From Nocardiopsis ansamitocini (GTDB lineage: Bacteria; Actinomycetota; Actinomycetes; Streptosporangiales; Streptosporangiaceae), in NCBI RefSeq assembly GCF_030268225.1, contig NZ_BSQG01000004.1, positions 434,001 to 498,000 of the forward strand: 64,000 nucleotides of DNA. The letters are read 5' to 3'. The notes beneath the pieces were generated by a model. It saw only the letters and a list, made by a program, of their open reading frames with translations. It had not been told where the DNA came from and did not search any database. A program made the translations under genes and the position numbers. Shown here in pieces: positions 39,768-47,161 of this stretch. The first letter of the stretch is position 1. Every line of letters starts with the position of its first letter.

Positions 39768-41366
39768 TCAGCGGCGGCGCAGGGAGCGCAGGGAGCGGGT
39801 CAGCCGCGCGGCGGCGCGACGCAGGGCCGTACGGCGGCGCGGCGGCGGGGGCACGTCGTAGGGCACGGACTCGCGACGTGGTGCGGGCAGTCCCGGCCAG
39901 GGGCGCTGCTGGGACTCCCCCACCGTCAACGCGGTCAGGTCGATCAGCTCGACCGGCGCGCTGTGCGTCCGGTACCGCCCGTGGATCTCGGCGACGACCA
40001 GCGCGAGGTCCTCGCCGGGCCGGCGCACCCGCAGTGCGCGGGCGACCGCGCGCGTACGCCACAACCGCACCCCGGGACTGGTGATGCCGGGCAGGCGGCC
40101 GAGCTCGGTGAGCCCTGCGCGAGAGCGCTCGGCGCGGGCGACCAACAGGGCGACGGTCTCGCGGCCGACCCCCACTTCGACGGGGAGTTCCAGCAGGTAG
40201 GGCGAGGGAAATCCGGTTCGGGGCGCGACCGGGGCGAAGCCGACCCGGGGTTCGGACAGGTAGTTGGCCTGCACCAGGCGTGCCTCCAGGCCGGAGTCGC
40301 CCGCACCGTCCCAGTCGGCGACGAGGGTCACCTCCAGGTCGGTCTCGCTACAGGACAGGAGCCGGTCCACGCAGGCGCGCACCAGTTCGTAGCGGACACC
40401 GGTGACGTCGACGACCGCGCGCACGAGCGGGACCCGGCTCTCCTGGACTGCGGCCTGCTCGCGGTAGACCCGCGGATGCGGCATGAACCCGGACAGGACC
40501 TCCGCACGGAAGTCGGGCGAGGGCACGCGGGTACGGTTGGGGGTCGCCGGGCCCAGGTGCCAGACCCTGGCCGCACGGTCGGGCACGAACACCCCGCCGG
40601 CCTGCCAGAGCCGGTAGCCGAGCTCGGTGTCGTGGCCCAGGGTGAGCGCGGGATCGACCCCTCCCGCCGCCTCGTAAAGGGCACGGCCGACGGTGGCGCA
40701 GGAGCCCACGAACGCCTGGAAGCCGAGATGATCGGCGTCGCAGAGGTCGGTGGTGGAGTGCAGGAGGCGTTCGACCCAGGCATGGGGCCGGGCGTCCGCG
40801 AGAAGCCCGGGGAGCGCTCCGGACGCGGTGAGCCGGGCCGTCTCGGCCGGGGTGAACCACTGGTCGGAGGCGAAGCGCGGGCTGCCGAGCGTGACCGTCT
40901 CGGGGTGGACGTGCTGCCATCGGACCAGGGTCGCGATGAGGTCGGCCCCGGCGACGAGGTCGGGGTCCAGCCAGCAGATGACCTCACCGGAGGTCACGTG
41001 TGCGCCGTAGGCGCGGGCGTGCCCGACCCCCCAGCCGGTGTCCGGGGCCCGCTCGATCCGGCAACGGGCGGGGCGCAGCGCGGGCAGGCGCAACGGGGCC
41101 GCGGAGTGGTCGTCCACGACGACCACGTCGATGAGGTGGGCGGGATAGGTCTGCTCGGCGAGACTGGCCAGCGTGAGGTCGAGCCGGGCCTGGCCGCCAC
41201 GGGCCGGGATGACGACGCTGACCGAGAGGCGGGGCGTCTCCTCTCCGACCGGCGGCGGGGCCAGCGGCTTCCAGTCGTTGCGAAAGACGCGGGTGTCGAC
41301 GTGGTCCACCCGGCCTCGGTGGGACACCCCGTCCGCACGTGACACTGCGTACTTAAATGACTGCAC
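39768..41366 (-). CDS. Large family 2 glycosyltransferase-like protein
   Basis: A 532-residue protein with a GT2 GT-A domain in the first 300 residues: VSVVIPARGGQARLDLTLASL, VVVDDHSAAPLRLP and CWLDPDLVAGADLIATLV with the DxD-like motif, then GFQAFVGSCATVGRALYEAAGG and LGHDTELGYRLWQAGG. The C-terminal 230 residues have no domain I recognise and end in an Arg-rich tail. The start at GTG 41366 lies six bases after a TATAGT box, so the message is probably leaderless. It is a lone gene; surface polysaccharide or mycofactocin-like glycosylation cannot be told apart. Confidence 0.8.
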   Translation of the reverse strand: MQSFKYAVSRADGVSHRGRVDHVDTRVFRNDWKPLAPPPVGEETPRLSVSVVIPARGGQARLDLTLASLAEQTYPAHLIDVVVVDDHSAAPLRLPALRPARCRIERAPDTGWGVGHARAYGAHVTSGEVICWLDPDLVAGADLIATLVRWQHVHPETVTLGSPRFASDQWFTPAETARLTASGALPGLLADARPHAWVERLLHSTTDLCDADHLGFQAFVGSCATVGRALYEAAGGVDPALTLGHDTELGYRLWQAGGVFVPDRAARVWHLGPATPNRTRVPSPDFRAEVLSGFMPHPRVYREQAAVQESRVPLVRAVVDVTGVRYELVRACVDRLLSCSETDLEVTLVADWDGAGDSGLEARLVQANYLSEPRVGFAPVAPRTGFPSPYLLELPVEVGVGRETVALLVARAERSRAGLTELGRLPGITSPGVRLWRTRAVARALRVRRPGEDLALVVAEIHGRYRTHSAPVELIDLTALTVGESQQRPWPGLPAPRRESVPYDVPPPPRRRTALRRAAARLTRSLRSLRRR

Positions 41367-41794
41367 ATAGTGACTATACGTGAGCTTGGCGGTCCGCGAC
41401 AGGTTTCGACAGGAACCTCCGCCCCGGACATCGACGCGGGCGGCACCTCGGCCGTCCTCCGAAGCGCCGCCTTCGCCGACAGGACAGACGCTAGCCCGTG
41501 GGTACGACACAACGGCGCCGCGCAACCGAAACGCAGTCCGACGAGCGGATCCCGCGCCGTCTCCTGCGGCCGTCCGTTCCGGTCGGGCACCCGGTTCTCG
41601 CGGTCGGGACGGCCCCGGTCCCTGCGACAAGGGACCTTGCGCCCCGGAGCGGCGTCGAGGCACACGCAACGGCTGCCCGCACCTGGCCACCAGGGCGTGG
41701 CCATGGCCTTTCCACCCCCGTCAGGGCCGCCGCCGAGATCCCGGGCGACGGGCGGGCGGGACGGCGTCCTCGTCCGGCCCGGTGGATGCGACGA
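41367..41794. other. Intergenic region with only a promoter
   Basis: 428 bases between the GT2 start and the CGNR gene stop. Apart from the -10 box next to the GT2 start, no gene or repeat was recognised. Confidence 0.4.
41373..41378 (-). promoter_or_regulatory. -10 box for leaderless GT2 message
   Basis: TATAGT on the minus strand is followed by six bases and then the GTG at 41366. There is no Shine-Dalgarno sequence, so transcription and translation should start together. Confidence 0.6.
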
Positions 41795-42397
41795 TCACCC
41801 CTCCTCGGCACGGCGCGCACGCAGCGCCCGCACCTTGTGACGGTTGCCGCAGTGCTCCATGGAGCACCAGCGGCGACGCCCCGGGCGGGAGGTGTCGGCA
41901 TAGACGAGAAAGCAGTCCTCGGCGGAGCACACCCGGATGCGGTGCGCAAACGGACCGGTGAGCAGGTCGACGGCGTCGCGGGCGACGGTGGCGAGCAGTT
42001 CGGCGCCACTGGCGGGGCCGGCCCAGCTCCGTTCGCCGGCGGGGCCGATGACCGGCGCCATCGGCGACCGGACCGCGAAAGCATTGATGGCACCCAGGTC
42101 CTCGAGGGCGAGCGGACGGTCCTGGGCCCGGGCTGTGGCGACCCGGAACAGCGCGTCGCGCAGGACGCGCGCGTCTGCCAGTTCGGCCTCGGAGACCTCC
42201 AGTCGCGGCGTGGGGTCCAGCCGCGACCGCTGCGCCCAGGCGGCGAGGTCGGCGGGGGCGTGCAGCACCTCGTACCGGCGAAACGCCCCCGGGCCTCCGG
42301 TGGTCAGCAGCTCCAGGCACAGTGCGCCGGGGTCGAAGCGGTAGGCAGCCCCGGCACGGGAGCGCATCGGCATCCCCGGGGTTGCGGACGAATCCAT
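41795..42397 (-). CDS. CGNR zinc finger regulator (ABATE domain)
   Basis: A 200-residue protein: an N-terminal helical ABATE-type domain (FDPGALCLELLTTGGPG to ELLATVARDAVDLL) and a C-terminal CGNR zinc finger with Cys pairs in RVCSAEDCFLVYAD and RWCSMEHCGNRHKVRALR. Such proteins are putative transcription factors or stress-responsive DNA binders in actinobacteria. The ATG at 42397 is six bases from a TATAGT box that overlaps the -10 box of the divergent VOC gene. It is likely leaderless and could regulate that VOC gene. Confidence 0.85.
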   Translation of the reverse strand: MDSSATPGMPMRSRAGAAYRFDPGALCLELLTTGGPGAFRRYEVLHAPADLAAWAQRSRLDPTPRLEVSEAELADARVLRDALFRVATARAQDRPLALEDLGAINAFAVRSPMAPVIGPAGERSWAGPASGAELLATVARDAVDLLTGPFAHRIRVCSAEDCFLVYADTSRPGRRRWCSMEHCGNRHKVRALRARRAEEG

Positions 42398-42411
42398 GTA
42401 ACCACTATAAC
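42382..42411. promoter_or_regulatory. Nested divergent leaderless promoters
   Basis: Plus strand: -35 TTGCGG (42382-42387), 18-base spacer, -10 TATAAC (42406-42411), six bases, ATG at 42418. Minus strand: -10 TATAGT (42409-42404), six bases, ATG at 42397. The two -10 boxes share the central TATA, so the promoters cannot be used at the same time. Confidence 0.65.
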
Positions 42412-42417
42412 CAGCAC

Positions 42418-42870
42418 ATGGCACTGCACTGGAAACTGGTCTTCGACGCCACGGACGCACCCGCCCTCGCGGACTTCTGGGCCGCCGCGCTGGAGTACGA
42501 AGTGGAGGACACCAGCGCGCTGATCGACCAACTGTTGACCGACGGCCTCGTCGGCGCGGACGCCGTCACCGAGCACAACGGCCGCCGGATCTTTCGCGGC
42601 TACGCCGCGATCCGCCACCCCGAGGACCCGTTCGACGCGGTGACCGGCATCGGTGGCGGCCGGAGGCTGCTCTTCCAGGACGTGCCCGAGGAGAAGACGG
42701 TGAAGAACCGCCTGCACATCGACGTCCACGGCGCGCCCGGCGAACTCACGGCGCTGGTGGACCGGTTGGAGACGGTCGGCGCCACCCGCGTCCGCGAGGT
42801 GGACCAGGGACCGGCCGGGCACTGGTGGATCATGCGCGACCCCGAGGGCAACGAGTTCTGCGCCGTCTAG
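42418..42870 (+). CDS. VOC family (glyoxalase-like) protein
   Basis: A 150-residue vicinal-oxygen-chelate protein with two beta-alpha-beta-beta-beta units. It begins LHWKLVFDATDAPALADFWAAAL and ends WWIMRDPEGNEFCAV, the usual metal-binding Glu strand. Members bind drugs or act as dioxygenase/glyoxalase-like enzymes; this is of the unassigned actinobacterial VOC group. The start codon is set by the -10 box six bases upstream. Divergent from the CGNR gene with 20 bases between start codons. Confidence 0.85.
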   Translation: MALHWKLVFDATDAPALADFWAAALEYEVEDTSALIDQLLTDGLVGADAVTEHNGRRIFRGYAAIRHPEDPFDAVTGIGGGRRLLFQDVPEEKTVKNRLHIDVHGAPGELTALVDRLETVGATRVREVDQGPAGHWWIMRDPEGNEFCAV

Positions 42871-42939
42871 GGCCGTGGCGGGAAGAGTTCACCCGCCCCT
42901 GGGCCCACCTGCCGTTCGCATCGCCGGAGGCCGGTCGGC

Positions 42940-43662
42940 TCAGTCCGCGGCCACCACCACTCCCATCGCCGCCAGCAGCATCTGGGCCTGGGCCGCGGAG
43001 ACCGTCGCGCCGCGCATCCACCCGGCCTCGCCCAGGACGACCTCCCCGAGGTCGGCGCCCCTGAGGTCCGCGCCCCGCAGATCGGCACCGCGCAGGTTCG
43101 CACCGCGCAGCGCGGACCGGCTCCATGTGGTGTCGCGCAGGTCGGCGCCGCCGAGATCGGCCTCGTCCATGCGCAGCCCGGCCAGTTCCTGACCGCGCAA
43201 CCCGAGGCGGGGCATCCGCGCCAGCATGAGGTTGCAGCCGGCGAAGGACAGGCCGACCCCGCGGCTGCCCCGGAAATCCGCGCCGCTGAGCCGACAGCCG
43301 ACGAAGGCGGTCTGCGCCAAGAGGGCGCGGTCCCACCGGGTACCGGCGAGGTCGATGTCGCCGAAGCGCGTGTCAGCGCACTCGGCCTCGGTGAAGTCGG
43401 CGTCGGGTGCGCCTCCCCCGGTGAACACGGCGTTGTCCAGGACGGCACGCCCCAGACGGGCACCGTCCACCCGGCAGCCGGTGAAGACCGCACCCACGAG
43501 GTCGGCACCGCGCAGGTCCGCACCGCGCAGGTCGCACCCGGTGAACCGGCGCTCGCCCTGCTTCACGGGCGATCCCAACTCCTCGCGCAGGTCCGCGCCG
43601 TTCAGATCCGTTCCTGCGAGCTCCCCGCCGTCGGCCAGAACCCGGGCCACCGTCGATTCCAC
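42940..43662 (-). CDS. Pentapeptide repeat protein
   Basis: A 240-residue protein built of A(D/N)LxG-type five-residue repeats, which fold into a right-handed square beta-helix. Clear runs are CDLRGADLRGADLVGAVFTG (near 43-62) and GANLRGADLRGADLRGADLG (near 188-207). A central degenerate section and a short helical C-terminus follow. Some members (MfpA, Qnr) mimic DNA and protect gyrase; others have no known function. The GTG at 43662 has GGAG upstream. No partner gene marks its function here. Confidence 0.9.
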   Translation of the reverse strand: MESTVARVLADGGELAGTDLNGADLREELGSPVKQGERRFTGCDLRGADLRGADLVGAVFTGCRVDGARLGRAVLDNAVFTGGGAPDADFTEAECADTRFGDIDLAGTRWDRALLAQTAFVGCRLSGADFRGSRGVGLSFAGCNLMLARMPRLGLRGQELAGLRMDEADLGGADLRDTTWSRSALRGANLRGADLRGADLRGADLGEVVLGEAGWMRGATVSAAQAQMLLAAMGVVVAAD

Positions 43663-43739
43663 CGCTGCTCCCCTGCTCGTTTTCGCTTCCCCGACTGTCG
43701 CGACCGGTGGAGCCTAACCGGACGCGGTGACAAGACCGT

Positions 43740-44218
43740 TCACTCGCGCAGTCGAAGCGCCAGGAACAGGTCGACCCGCTGATCGATGCGGGACAGGTCG
43801 CGCCCGGTCAGCTCCTCGATGCGCCCGATCCGGTAGCGCAGCGTGTTGACGTGGACGTGCATGGCCGCGGCGCAGCGCTGCCACGATCCGGAGTGCTCCA
43901 AGAACGCCTGCAGTGTCCACGTCAGGTCGCCCCGGTGGTCGCGGTCGTAGGCCGGCAACGGGCCCAGCACCCGGTCCCGGTAGGACGAACGCACCTCTCC
44001 GGGAAGCGAGGCCAGCGAGCGCACGAACTCCTCGGAGTCGGCCGCCCCCGCGTGCCACATCATCCCCCGGTCATGACCAGCTCTCCGCCGGTGGGGGAGC
44101 GCTGCGGGCTGGGCAGATCGGTGGTGGGGACCGAGCGCACCGGACGCCGCGCGTGGTGGGCGCCGCTGAGGAAGCGCAGCCGCAGGCGCGGTACGGCGAC
44201 CAGCTCGCTGATCAGCAT
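43740..44218 (-). pseudogene. Decayed pucR (purine catabolism regulator)
   Basis: The 5' part encodes a PucR start (MLISELVAVPRLRLRFLSG to GGELVMTGG, 52 residues) after an intact AAAGGA site. It then hits TGA at 44060 beside a run of five Cs (44064-44068 on the plus strand). The next frame continues the family sequence as MMWHAGAADSEEFVRSLA, and joins directly, near 44000-44020, to the C-terminal HTH domain (SLPGEVRSSYRDRVLGPL to VNTLRYRIGRIEELTGRDL). PucR proteins are about 500 residues; about 350 are missing here. So there is one frameshift and one large internal deletion. It lies divergent from the xanthine dehydrogenase operon it would have controlled. Confidence 0.8.
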
Positions 44219-44442
44219 GGCCCGTCCTTTGCCGTTGCGCGCAGAAGGACCCCCTGCGCTGCGGCCACGGTAGCCCAGACGGGCTTTTGGAGGAAAACAC
44301 CGATGAAAGGCCCGACCTGCCGTTCTCTTCATGTCTTCGCGTCCTGGTCCTGGCCCCCGTCAAGTGCTGTACTGGAACCCGGAGAGCGGGCAGGGACCGA
44401 CACGGCGCACCGTCGCGCGCCGGCGAGCAGCAAGGACGACGT

Positions 44443-45312
44443 ATGCAATTCCTGAGCCCCGCCACCCTGGCGGAGGCGCTCGCCGCCAAGGGCGAGCAGC
44501 CGGACGCGGTGCCGATCATGGGCGGCACCGATGTGATGGTGGAACTCAACTTCGACAAACACCGGCCGCCCGCACTGATCGACCTGACGCGCATCGCGGA
44601 GCTTCGGGAATGGCGGGTCGAGCCGGGCCACCTGCGCCTGGGGGCCGGGGTGCCCTACACCGAGATCATCGACCGTCTGCGCGGCCGCGCCCCCGGTCTG
44701 GCCATGGCCGCACGCGCCGTGGCCTCCCCCCAGATCCGCAACCGCGGCTCGGTCGGGGGCAACCTCGGCGGCGGCTCGCCGGCCGGCGACGCGCACCCAC
44801 CGCTGTTGGCGGCGGACGCCACCATCGAGCTGGCCTCGGCGCGGGGCGTGCGCCGGGTCGCGGCCCGGGAGTTCTACCTGGGGCCGCGCCGGACGGCGCG
44901 CCAGGACGACGAGCTGATCACCGCGGTGCTCCTGCCCGAACCGGCCGGCCCGCAGCAGTTCTGCAAGATCGGCACGCGCAACGCGATGGTGATCGCCGTG
45001 GCCTCGTTCGCCCTGGCACTGAACGGCCGCACCCGCGAGGTCGGGACCGGGATCGGTTCGGCCGGACCGACACCGTTGCGCGCACGGGCGGCCGAGGAGT
45101 TCATCGCGGCGGAACTGGACTGGGACGAGGCAACGGCCCCCGCGCCGACGGCCGTACGCCGGTTCGGCGAACTGGTCGCCGCGACCGCCCGCCCGATCGA
45201 CGACGTGCGCGGCAGCGCCGAGTACCGCAAACACGCCCTTTCGGTCATGGCCCGCCGGACCCTGGCCTGGGCCGTCACCGACTACCGGAAGGAGATCGCC
45301 ACGTGCGCGTGA
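44443..45312 (+). CDS. Xanthine dehydrogenase-type FAD-binding subunit
   Basis: A 289-residue FAD subunit of a molybdenum hydroxylase. PIMGGTDVMVELNF and RNRGSVGGNLGGGSPAGDAHP are the two FAD-binding motifs; the C-terminal CO-dehydrogenase flavoprotein domain follows. It carries electrons from the Fe-S centres to the acceptor. The ATG at 44443 follows AAGGA at seven bases. It heads a four-gene operon (FAD, 2Fe-2S, amidohydrolase, Mo) and its 3' end overlaps the Fe-S gene by ten bases. Confidence 0.92.
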   Translation: MQFLSPATLAEALAAKGEQPDAVPIMGGTDVMVELNFDKHRPPALIDLTRIAELREWRVEPGHLRLGAGVPYTEIIDRLRGRAPGLAMAARAVASPQIRNRGSVGGNLGGGSPAGDAHPPLLAADATIELASARGVRRVAAREFYLGPRRTARQDDELITAVLLPEPAGPQQFCKIGTRNAMVIAVASFALALNGRTREVGTGIGSAGPTPLRARAAEEFIAAELDWDEATAPAPTAVRRFGELVAATARPIDDVRGSAEYRKHALSVMARRTLAWAVTDYRKEIATCA

Positions 45313-45809
45313 CATTCGAGGTCAACGGCCGGGAGGTGTCGGCCGACAACGTATGGGCCGGTGAGAGCCTGCTGTACGTGCTGCGCGAGCGACTGGGCCT
45401 GCCCGGGAGCAAGAACGCCTGCGAACAGGGCGAGTGCGGTTCCTGCACGGTCTACCTGGACGGGGTGACGGTGTGCTCGTGCATGGTCGCCGCCGGGCAG
45501 GCCCAGGGGCGGGCGGTGCGCACCGTGGAGGGCATGGCCGAGCAGGGCGCGTCCGGCGAGGCCCGGCTGAGCGTGATCCAGGAGGCGTTCGTCGAGGCCG
45601 GTGCCGTGCAGTGCGGTTTCTGCACCCCGGGCCTGCTCGTGCAGACCGAGGACCTCATCGCGCGCACCGTCGGTCGGGGCCGCGGTGTCCCCGAGGACGC
45701 CGCGATCCGCGAGCACCTGTCGGGCAACCTGTGTCGCTGCACCGGCTACGAGAAGATCGTCGAAGCCGTGCGCACCGCGGCCGAGCGCACCGAGGAGGGC
45801 GCCCGGTGA
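45303..45809 (+). CDS. Xanthine dehydrogenase-type 2Fe-2S subunit
   Basis: A 168-residue iron-sulfur subunit. The plant-type ferredoxin cluster uses CEQGECGSCTVYLDG with a fourth Cys in VCSC (about residues 41-62), and the helical domain holds the second cluster with CGFCTPG and CRCTGY. GTG at 45303 follows GGAAGGAG at eight bases; GTG at 45309 is a weaker alternative. Its stop overlaps the next gene as GTGA. Confidence 0.93.
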   Translation: MRVTFEVNGREVSADNVWAGESLLYVLRERLGLPGSKNACEQGECGSCTVYLDGVTVCSCMVAAGQAQGRAVRTVEGMAEQGASGEARLSVIQEAFVEAGAVQCGFCTPGLLVQTEDLIARTVGRGRGVPEDAAIREHLSGNLCRCTGYEKIVEAVRTAAERTEEGAR

Positions 45810-47161
45810 GCACGACCGTGGTCATCGACGGCGCCCATGTGGTGACCGTGACCGGCGCCGAGTACCCCTCGGGCCACGTCGTCGCCGTGGACGGGCGCAT
45901 CACCGAGGTCGGCCCTGGCCCCGCTCCGTCCACGGCCGGCGCCCGGATCATCGACGGACGCGGCTGCGTGGCCACCCCCGGGCTGGTCAACACGCACAAC
46001 CACCTGTACCAGTGGGCCACCCAGGGCCTGTTCACCGACAACACCCTGTTCGAGTGGCTGGCCGGTTCCTACGAGAGCTGGGACCGCCTGGACGCCGACG
46101 TGGTCGCGGGCACCACCACAGCGGGGACCGCGTGGCTGGCGTTGTCCGGCTGCACGACCGCCTCCGACCACCACTACATCTTCCCCGCCGGGCGCGGGGA
46201 CATCGCCTCCGCCGAGGTGGAGGCCGCCCGGGCCGTGGGCATCCGCCTCGATCTGGCCCGCGGCTCGATGGACCGCGGACGTTCCGCGGGCGGCCTGCCG
46301 CCCGACAGCGTGGTGGAGACGCTGGACGGAGCGCTGGAGGCGACCGCGGCTGCCATCGACACCCACCACGACCCTGCCTTCGACTCGATGACCCGGGTGG
46401 CGGTGGCGCCGTGCTCGCCCTTCTCGGTGAGCCGGGAGCTGATGGTGGGGGCCGCCGAGTTGGCCCGCGCCAAGGGAGTGCGGCTGCACACCCACCTGGC
46501 CGAGACCCTGGACGAAGAGCGTCAGTGCCTCGCGGAGTTCGGCTGCACACCGGTGGAATACGCCGAGAAGCTGGGCTGGCTGGGGCCCGACGTCTGGTTG
46601 GCCCACGCCGTGCACCTGTCCGACGACGCGATCGCCCGGGTGGCCGCGACCAAAACGTCGATCGCGCACTGCCCCACCTCCAACGCCCGCCTGGGCGCGG
46701 GGATCTGCCGGGTGACCGAACTGGTGGCGGCGGGCGCGGCCGTGGGCCTGGGGGTGGACGGCCCCGCCTCCAGCGAGCTGACCCCGTTGGCGGGCGAGAT
46801 GCACCAGGCACTGCTGATGGCGCGCGCCCGTATGGGGCCCCAGGCGCTGAACGCGCGCCAGGCCCTGGAACTGGCGACCATGGGCGGGGCCCGCTGCCTC
46901 GGCCGCGCCGACGAGCTCGGTTCCCTGGAACCGGGGAAGCTCGCCGACATCGCCCTGTGGCGAGTGGACGGTTACGGCTACGACGTCATCGCCGACCCGG
47001 TGGTGGCCCTGACCTTCGGTCCCACTCCCCCACTGGAGCATCTGCTGGTCGGCGGTGCAGGCGTCGTGGACCGCGGAGAGCTCCGCACCGTCTCCGCGGA
47101 GGCGGCCGCCCTGGCCGGACGCCAGGCCCACACCAGGCTACTCCGGGAGGTGAACCGCTGA
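45806..47161 (+). CDS. 8-oxoguanine deaminase-like amidohydrolase
   Basis: A 451-residue amidohydrolase of the TRZ/ATZ deaminase group. Metal site: NTHNHLYQW (HxH), HTHLAETLDEE (His and catalytic Glu), AHAVHLSDDA (His) and GLGVDGPASSE (Asp). This context resembles 8-oxoguanine or guanine deaminases rather than cytosine deaminase. It would make xanthine or urate-level products from guanine bases, upstream of the xanthine dehydrogenase encoded around it. The GTG start is fused to the Fe-S gene stop, and its own stop is fused to the Mo-subunit start (TGATG). Substrate choice is inferred. Confidence 0.85.
   Translation: MSTTVVIDGAHVVTVTGAEYPSGHVVAVDGRITEVGPGPAPSTAGARIIDGRGCVATPGLVNTHNHLYQWATQGLFTDNTLFEWLAGSYESWDRLDADVVAGTTTAGTAWLALSGCTTASDHHYIFPAGRGDIASAEVEAARAVGIRLDLARGSMDRGRSAGGLPPDSVVETLDGALEATAAAIDTHHDPAFDSMTRVAVAPCSPFSVSRELMVGAAELARAKGVRLHTHLAETLDEERQCLAEFGCTPVEYAEKLGWLGPDVWLAHAVHLSDDAIARVAATKTSIAHCPTSNARLGAGICRVTELVAAGAAVGLGVDGPASSELTPLAGEMHQALLMARARMGPQALNARQALELATMGGARCLGRADELGSLEPGKLADIALWRVDGYGYDVIADPVVALTFGPTPPLEHLLVGGAGVVDRGELRTVSAEAAALAGRQAHTRLLREVNR

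Noticed and set aside
45601-47160. Open frame in another phase across the amidohydrolase gene, joining the Mo-subunit frame
   Set aside because: Only the part from 47161 matches a protein family; the upstream part is an Arg/Pro-rich shadow of the deaminase.
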